A stretch of DNA of 25,600 nt from Spirogloea muscicola (lineage: Eukaryota; Streptophyta; Zygnematophyceae; Spirogloeales; Spirogloeaceae): assembly GCA_009602725.1 (NCBI GenBank), contig WELB01000070.1, positions 238,073 through 263,672 of the forward strand, written 5' to 3'. The notes under the pieces are model-generated. The model ran no database searches. It was given only the letters and a program-made list of their open reading frames with translations, and had not been told where the DNA came from. A program made the translations under genes and the position numbers. This document shows positions 19,212 through 25,600 of the stretch, piece after piece. How positions within the stretch are numbered: the first letter of the stretch is position 1; every line of letters starts with the position of its first letter.

Positions 19212-20933
19212 ATGGAGTCGGATCAGGGGAAGCTCTTCATCGGCGGCATCTCGTGGGAGACCACCGAGGAGAAGCTGCGCGAGCACTTTCAGGCCTACGG
19301 CGAGGTCGTGGATACGGTCATCATGAAGGACCGCGCCACTGGCCGCGCGCGCGGCTTCGGCTTCGTCGTCTTCAGCGACCCCGAGGTCGCCGACCGCGTC
19401 GTCCTTGAGAAGCACACCATTGACGGTCGGCAGGTGGGTCATCGGCACCGGCCGACGCCGTGTGGGTGTGACGTTTGCCAGTGGTGGCTGTTCTGCTGCT
19501 TCTCATTCTGACTACTTTCAAGTCCCCATCACTTTACATCGTATGCATCCAATTCCTCTTTGACTGCGACCTAGTTTCAAATGCGTGCCTTCCGGTCTCC
19601 GTTATCGCCCACGCAACACGCACATGGGGTGTCTTCTTGAGCGGTCTGCATATACTCCTGCTCTCTGCCTGTGCAGGTCGAGGCTAAGAAGGCCGTTCCA
19701 CGAGACGAGCAGAATAGCATGGCCAGGGGCTCTGGAGGGCCCAACAGCGGAGGTGGTATTGGTGGCGGCGGAGGTGGTGGGCCTGGTGGCGGGGGCATTG
19801 CCGGCGGAGGCGGCGCTCAGGGCGTCAGGACGAAGAAAATCTTTGTGGGCGGGCTGGCATCGTCGGTCACGGAGGACGACTTCCGGAAATACTTTGAGCA
19901 GTTTGGAAATATCACAGACGTAGTCGTGATGTACGACCACAACACGCAGCGCCCCCGGGGCTTTGGCTTCATCACGTATGATTCAGAAGACGCCGTAGAC
20001 GCCGTCCTGCAGAAGAACTTTCACGAATTGAATGAGAAGATGGTGGAGGTCAAGCGGGCAGTGCCCAAGGAGCTCTCGCAGCCGGGCGGCAGCACTGGCC
20101 GAGGGAGTGCTTACGGAGGCAGAGGAGGTGGGTACGTGGGCAGCTATGGCTATGGGACTGGAGCAGGGGGCAGCCCGGGTAGCTATGGTGGACGTGGTGA
20201 CAGATATGGCCAGGCGCAGCTGTTGCGGGGAGGCTATGGCTATGGGAGCAGTTATGGCGGAGGCGCTTACGGTGATACTGCACTTTATGGAACTGCCAAT
20301 GGTGGTTATGGGGCTGATGCTTATGGTGCCGGAGGCTATGGGTCCCTTGGATATGGGGCGACGGCGGCTGGCAGCTATGGAGGGGGCTATGGCAGCCCTG
20401 CCGCATACGGCGCCTCGGCAGGCGGAAGGACTTCCTACGGCGGAGGCTACAGCAGCGGCGCTGCATCTGCATATGGATCAAGTCCAGGCAGCGGCAGCGG
20501 CTATGGAGCGACCAGCGCTTACGTGGCAGACGGGTCAGGAGCTGCAACTGGAGGAAGCGGGGGTTATGTACCAAGCGCATATGGTTACGGCACAGGTGTC
20601 GACGGTTATGGCAGCGGTGCTTATGGTGCTTTGAGAGGAGGCGCCTATGGCAGTAGTGCTGCCACATACGGCACGACTGCTGGTGGTGGGGGAGCTAGTG
20701 GTAGCTATGGTGGGTATGCTGACATGTATGGCACCTCTGCGTATGACCAGACCGCTTGGGGTAGGACTGCCGCAGGGACAGGAGTTGGGGTAGGAGGCTA
20801 CGCAGCGGCAACCGATAACAGCATAAACGGCTCCGCAGCCTATTCAGCAACATATGGCGTCGCAGGCAGGCAGACTCAACGTGGCCAGGATGCCAGATTC
20901 CGGCCATACCCCACCACTGATCGGGCAACTTAG
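19212..20933 (+). CDS. Plant-type two-RRM hnRNP with a Gly/Tyr-rich tail, 492 aa
   Basis: Exons 19212-19433 and 19677-20933, joined in phase 0. RRM1 has RNP2 LFIGGI (8-13) and RNP1 RGFGFVVF (47-54). A Gly-rich linker follows (~92-123). RRM2 has RNP2 IFVGGL (129-134) and RNP1 RGFGFITY (168-175), ending near AVPKEL. The start MESDQGKLFIGGISWET is the standard opening of plant hnRNP A/B-like (RNP1-type) proteins, so the ATG is well fixed. Residues ~206-492 form a low-complexity tail of Gly-Tyr-Ala-Ser repeats (GSYGGGYG-like), the type that promotes RNA-granule assembly. Expected roles are nuclear or cytoplasmic mRNA processing and transport. The intron falls inside RRM1, before its last beta strand (VEAKKAVPRDEQ). 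Confidence 0.92.
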
Positions 20934-21546
20934 GATGTCAGAGGTCTCTGTCACCTTGAGGGTAGAAACCCTTGGGCCTGTACAGCCTGCTGTGCGCAGA
21001 GATAGCGGGTCCGCATATTGCAGGCCGTCAGTAACATCAGCCTGTGCTTACTCAGTTTAGTGTGTTGACCATCATTGATATGTCCTCCTCACGTCGTGCA
21101 GAGAAGACTAGAGTAGCTTTGGATCCCTCAAATTTTCCAGCGCTTGTGATCCAGTTGCTTTTGATCTCAGCTTGAAGGCAGGTCTTGTAAGAGAGTGTCA
21201 GCTCAACGCATAGGATCCATCTTGAATAAGTATTCGAGCTTCTTTAACTGTAGCCCCATTCTGTGCCAGCTTTTCTGAGGCTTGCATTCTAAGTTGAGGA
21301 AGGTGCTTCAGATTGTCATGAGGCCCTCCTACATCAGAGCCGCTCCTGCATCGTCTTTCTTCTGCAGATTGGAAGATATAAGGAAATTGGCCACTGCTGA
21401 ATGGTGGGCTGCAAGGAGAAGGCTGAGGCACCAATGCGCCAAGAGTGACTTAGCCTGCCACGGCATCTGGTGCATCGCGCGCTAGGTTGTCTGCGATGAA
21501 GTAGCCTCTGACTGATCTCAGCAGCTGGCCAGTTCGCCTGCAGCTG
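20934..21546. other. 3' UTR and intergenic DNA after the hnRNP gene
   Basis: No gene is supported. TGTAA at 21186-21190 could be the poly(A) signal used in many chlorophyte algae, but it lies ~255 bases after the stop and is unproved. The right end has a small duplication, CAGCTGGCCAGTTCGCC followed by CAGCTGGCCGTTCGCC, just at the edge of the foldback element. Confidence 0.4.
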
Positions 21547-21869
21547 GCCGTTCGCCCCCCTCCCGGCACCTGGGTACCGGGTGCAGCGTGGGCAGCTATG
21601 CCACAGTTGCTGTTCCAGTCAGGACCCGACTGTTATTCTATTCTGCCACAGCTCAAAACTTGCCCTACAAACCTTGCAGGCCCCTCCGAACCTTTGTCAA
21701 CTCTTTTGGGCTGGCTTTTTCGCAGCCCTTGCCCCCATTGGGAGTGCCACTTCTCCTCGAAGAGCCTTTTAGCCAGTTGCAGTGAGCCAGCTCAGCAGCT
21801 GCTGAGCAACTGTGGCATAGCTGCCCACGCTGCACCCGGTGCCCAGGTGACGGGAGGGGGGCGAACGGC
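21547..21869. mobile_element. Foldback/MITE-like element with 65-bp inverted arms
   Basis: The left arm 21547-21611 (GCCGTTCGCCCCCCTCCCG...) is the reverse complement of 21805-21869 except for about two mismatches. The ~190-base centre has no coding sequence. Part of the centre (~21680-21725, read on minus) resembles GCCAGCCCAAA-containing stretches at ~7699 and ~15461, inside the two RLE repeat loci. No clear target-site duplication was found. The high arm identity suggests recent insertion. Confidence 0.8.
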
Positions 21870-22017
21870 GATGCGGCCTCAAAGCAACCCCGTCCAAGCT
21901 GCACAACCCCCGACCACGTATGAACTCCGTCTGTTTGGATACAGCTGACTCTACTGTTGTCAGCAGCCCCTTTCTGTCATTGCCTTCCCCCATAGTGCGG
22001 CGCGCGTCGGGCGCGCC

Positions 22018-23454
22018 ATGGAGGCCGCGGTGCCGCTGGCGCTGGGATCCGCCTCCACGCTCTCCGCCGCGCTGCGCGCCGCCGCCGCCGCCGCCGCCGG
22101 CCCCTCCGGCTCCTCCGGCTACGCGACCAGCTGCTGGCGGGGGGCCTCCGCTGCGGCGCCGCTGCGAGTCCACCTCGCGCGCGCTACGACTGGCAGCCAT
22201 GGCGGCGAGCAGCCAGCAGGGGGGCTCGCCGGGGGGTCTCCACCGCAGGAGGCGGTCCTCAGGGCAATCTCCGGTGAGCTCAGCTGCTGAAGCTGAGCAT
22301 CATCCACCTCCGCGGCATCAATTCGTATCGGTCAACTTGTCTTGTAATCTGTGCAACTCAGCTCCTCATGGCCTGTGCCTAATAGCCAATGCGGAATTCC
22401 GCAACTTGGACTCCGAGGATCAGGATATCCATTTCAGGTCCTTACAGTGGCCACGCTCTGCAGAGATATCGAAGACTTCAGGACGATATGCGAAGACCAC
22501 AAACCTAGTCATTGGCGGTGTTGAGACGCCTGCTGCTGACTGGAAGCAGCTTGATGAGAAGGTATATCCTACCATTGGTCCGCAGATTGAGTGGTTGTCG
22601 CGTACAGGTCAAGGGTCTCTACACACAGTATCTGGCCGCAGATTAAAGCAGCTGTGCATATGAGCTCAACTTGCACAATGTTCTCTTTGTACTTGCCCCT
22701 GATATTTGTGAAATCTCCTTAGCGCATCCTCCTTAAGTTGCTGTTGTCTTATGTTGGAGCCCCCCCCCCCTGCCTGGCTGATTGGACAGGTCAATCAGTA
22801 CCCTATGGCTCGGGGTTTTACTGCCATTGGCGAGGGAGGCGATGACTTTGTGGCGTCAATGGTCGTGGCTGTGGAGACTGTACTCCAAACCCCAGTTGGG
22901 GTAATACAGTAGTCCTCAGTAGCTCAAACTTTGTGCACTTTGTGTGTGATTGGATTTAGATGCTTTGTCTGAAACGCACGGATGTCTGTCAGGTACTGTG
23001 GTTGTCTGTAATTGTCATATTGCCAGAGAGACCAAGCTACTCACGACTGCTCTGCTTTATAGGGGAAAGTGAGACAAAGGGAATCAGCTCAAGGACGGTA
23101 CATCTCTGTGAAGATTGGTCCAATGCGTGTTGAGTCCAGTGAGCAGGTGGGCTCTCACGTGTGACAGCTAAGTTGTAGTCAATAAGGACACAGGACCACT
23201 GTTTATCATGATAGCAAATCAAGCTGCCGGTTACAGGCATGCAAGTTGTTTCGGCCGCCAGTTACTAGCACAAGCCTGAAATAATGAACATCTAGATCGA
23301 GGAGAGCAGACCCGTTGCTATCTGAAACATCTTCTATGAGGTCAGGCAACTGTCTTCTCAATCTGGTCCTGAGCAGATGCTTGGCTGACTCTTGCAGGTC
23401 CAAGCAGTATATCGAGCAATGAGAAGTGACCGGCGTATGAGGTACTTTCTTTAG
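22018..23454 (+). CDS. DUF493 (YbeD/UPF0250-like) plastid protein, 5 exons, 201 aa
   Basis: Exons 22018-22273, 22464-22561, 22790-22900, 23063-23146 and 23398-23454; phases agree. Residues 1-85 are Ala/Ser/Gly-rich with Arg and few acids, a chloroplast-transit-like leader. The conserved domain starts at ~111: DWKQLDEKVNQYP, ARGFTAIGEGGDDFVASMVVAVE, QTPVGGKVRQRESAQGRYISV, KIGPMRVESSEQVQAVYRAM, RRMRYFL at the C-terminus. This is the ferredoxin-like (ACT-type) DUF493 fold of bacterial YbeD and its plant plastid relatives, whose exact role is not established. The small last exon (57 nt) is fixed by the family end YRAMRSDRRMRYFL. The 5' splice site after TPVG may shift slightly. An 11-C run lies at 22760-22770, just before exon 3. 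Confidence 0.88.
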
Positions 23455-24025
23455 GAGTCCGTCACCATTCTTGCTTGAATAGGCAAGTGCACCATGAGCT
23501 TTTGGCTTCACGTGCTAATTCTTTTAGCTACCCTTGCCATTGTCTGTGTATGTTGCCAATTGGCTCTGCTAGGTTAAACACCTCTGCAGACCGTCTCAAC
23601 TCTATGGTGTCCCCATAGGACCCCGAAGACAAGCATGGCCTTCAGAGTTGCAGTTGTGACAAATCCAGTGTTTCACAGATTGTCTTGCAGTGATTGAATC
23701 TGGCGGCTCACTTTAATTGCATGTAAGGGCAATTAAGTCGAAGATACCGTCAAGCGAACACAAGTGCACTACAAGTGAAATTTGTGTGTAATTTGTGAAT
23801 AAAAAAGGTTTGTAGGAATAGTAGAAGTTGGAAAGAGGGCATGCACCCTTGAATCAGGGAGCCTACATTGGATTCAGAAAGATGTTCACGTGTGAGACCC
23901 TTCTCAGCTTGACAGATCCCGAAAATGCAGCCCCAATGTGCAATGGCATCTGACACTGAGGGCCTGCCAGCACCACAGTGATTTGCACAGATGCAGCTGC
24001 AGTGCTGGTAGCTGCAGGACCTCTG
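23455..24025. other. Convergent 3' regions of the DUF493 and DUF2062 genes
   Basis: About 570 bases between two stop codons on opposite strands. TGTAA occurs at 23722-23726 and 23787-23791, followed by AATAAAAAAGG; either could serve the plus-strand gene. No gene or repeat was recognised. Confidence 0.4.
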
Positions 24026-25487
24026 TCAAAAGGCAGTTATGTGGGATCTGTCATCTTCAAGAGCTTGCGTATGAAGATTAGGAGCAGAGAATTTTCGGCT
24101 CATCTGCCGCATGGCGGGCAGGCACATAGCATACAGGCCCCAGCACATGAAGGGGGCGACAATTGCCCACCCCAGCACCTGCGCAAATATTTTGTCATGA
24201 GCTGTGCATGAGCTGCTTCGCCCCAAAATTCGACCACCTTAATTGTCTCATGGGACGTGTTCCTACATGCACGTCGCTATCATCTGGATACTTTGCAGAG
24301 TGAGTGCAGAACAACTTGATGCCAGCAGGTGACCCAAAACCTCTCAGGAACCACCTTTTGCAGATACATACATTGCCAGTATATGATCTAGGACCACAGA
24401 AGTCCTGACAAGACCCAATCTATGGAGAAGCTCCTTGCTACCCGTACCATACGCAGACGCAAGGCTGCAATCATACCGCGTGAGAGAGTGCTTGCATGAT
24501 GCTTCCACTGGCTTTACCAGTCAATGCCTTCCAAAGCGCATCTGGTGTCAATGAAAGGGATGGCGACCCCACAATTGTTTCTCCTAGTCGCATAAATGGA
24601 ACAATCAAGCTGCAAAGCAAACAACATTGTCAGCGTTATAAGGACTTGCACTCCACGAGCGTCACTACCTTGCCAAGAGGCTCCAGGTAATTCTAAATTG
24701 GTTACCTCAGTTCCACAGGTGTTGCGACAACGTTGGCTATCATCATGATAGGCACATTGCACCGGGATCGCATCAAGAGGGCAACACAGGCTGTAAGTGC
24801 AGCTGTGAGACCTGCAAGACACCGTCCACTACTGCTGCATTGATAACTTGGACAATCAAGCATCACACACGATCCAGAAAGCAACAGGATCGTGAGGAAA
24901 GCTTCTGATTGTAGTACGAGCTTCACCACCAGGGGAGGAGATGACCATGACAGCAACATCACGAAAATGAGTACAGCGCCAGTAGCAGCTTTGGGTTGGG
25001 TCCATACCGCAGATTGGGAAGACACCAAGGGTGAAACCAAGAGCCACAGACAGCGATAGAGTCTTAGGATCGCCTCCCCTAAGGTTTTCCCCCCACAACA
25101 GCGGTCGGCGTAAGTCAGCCACATGTAGGAGCTACTAGCCACCTTCACATCATCTACGAAGCATAAGGACAAGATGGGCACAGCTGATCCAAGTCTCAAT
25201 GAGGAAATTGCTAGACATCCTGCCTCACTCAGCTTGCAGCTATGTGTGCTGGTGCTGTGCATCCAGGACAGTGCATGCTCGTGCAGAAGCAACACAAATG
25301 GCGGGTGCAGAGGTGGCTGAATCCGGGAGCAGGAATGAAGTGGGCGCGGGGCCCACCTGCGCAGGATGGCGAGGGCGGGGTCCACGATGCGCTGGCGCGC
25401 CCACCGGACGACCCACAGTCGCCGCCAGCCTGCCAGGAATGCTGGCACATGGTGGCCGGGGTCAGCCAGGAACGGCACGCCGGACAT
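24026..25487 (-). CDS. DUF2062 membrane protein, 5 exons, 197 aa
   Basis: Exons on minus: 25487-25357, 25078-25008, 24811-24706, 24609-24477 and 24178-24026; every junction keeps phase. Order: QRIVDPALAILRRGGDPKTL, SLSVALGFTLGVFPICG, an Ala/Leu membrane helix, RSRCNVPIMMIANVVATPVE, LSLIVPFMRLGE, PDALWKAL, then VLGWAIVAPFMCWGLYAMCL and a polar tail. This is the DUF2062 pattern (GxxPKxLAlsxAlGxxLGxFPxxG) of small integral membrane proteins in bacteria and plants, with no settled biochemical function. Three or four membrane segments are expected. ATG at 25487 is chosen because DUF2062-like sequence follows at once; an open frame upstream to 25544 lacks an ATG. No clear transit peptide is visible. 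Confidence 0.87.
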
Positions 25488-25600
25488 GGCCCCCCCGCCT
25501 GCCGTTTGGCGGCGCCGCCGGCCCAGCCGAGCCGCCAGCCCCACGCCGTGGCATGAGCGCGCGCCGCGCCGCCGATCACGCCGCTGCCGCTGCCGTCGTC
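25488..25600 (-). promoter_or_regulatory. 5' UTR / promoter-proximal DNA of the DUF2062 gene
   Basis: A very GC-rich stretch upstream of the minus-strand start. It is cut by the window end, and no motif can be named. Confidence 0.35.

Noticed and set aside
20050-20667. 205-codon minus-strand frame rich in His, Arg and Leu
   Set aside because: It is the antisense shadow of the Gly/Tyr-rich hnRNP tail.
22760-22770. C11 run
   Set aside because: It is a simple mononucleotide tract in the polypyrimidine region before exon 3 of the DUF493 gene; nothing more is supported.

Overview
The window is nuclear DNA of a photosynthetic eukaryote of the green lineage. Genes are cut by many short GT-AG introns. 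Most encoded proteins are plant-type: a RIQ-type DUF1118 thylakoid protein, a DUF493 plastid protein, a plant-type two-RRM hnRNP, a GT77 glycosyltransferase, a LEA2 protein and a DUF2062 membrane protein. Several start with Ala/Ser/Arg-rich leaders typical of chloroplast transit peptides. The dense introns, the compact spacing (about one gene per 3.5 kb) and TGTAA motifs in the 3' regions of two genes suggest a green alga. I cannot separate chlorophyte from early streptophyte by reading alone.

Layout: 173-5639 (+) is a 14-exon, 851-residue GT77 glycosyltransferase. 6395-7905 is a nested repeat locus: a 3' block of a non-LTR retrotransposon of the restriction-like-endonuclease (RLE) type, a ~133-bp minisatellite, and a second 5'-truncated RLE copy inserted inside that minisatellite. 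9257-10632 (+) is an unrecognised 3-exon gene. 10993-11637 is a DNA-transposon remnant with perfect 24-bp terminal inverted repeats. 12533-14471 (-) is a LEA2-domain gene. 14517-15790 is a second RLE locus, with two fragments head to head, whose minus-strand reading frame runs without a stop into the LEA2 start. 17253-18353 (-) is a RIQ1/2-like gene, divergent from the hnRNP gene at 19212-20933 (+). 21547-21869 is a foldback/MITE element with 65-bp arms. 22018-23454 (+) is a DUF493 plastid protein, convergent with the DUF2062 gene at 24026-25487 (-).

The genes do not form one pathway. Three of them (RIQ-like, DUF493 and probably LEA2) appear plastid-directed; the GT77 enzyme is expected in the Golgi; the hnRNP handles RNA. 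Exon models were built by hand from splice consensus, reading-phase agreement and family conservation. Six of seven genes give phase-consistent models; the first donor of the LEA2 gene is unresolved. No tRNA, rRNA, CRISPR or bacterial-type operon was seen. The most interesting material is the repeat network, which links four places in the window by shared sequence.
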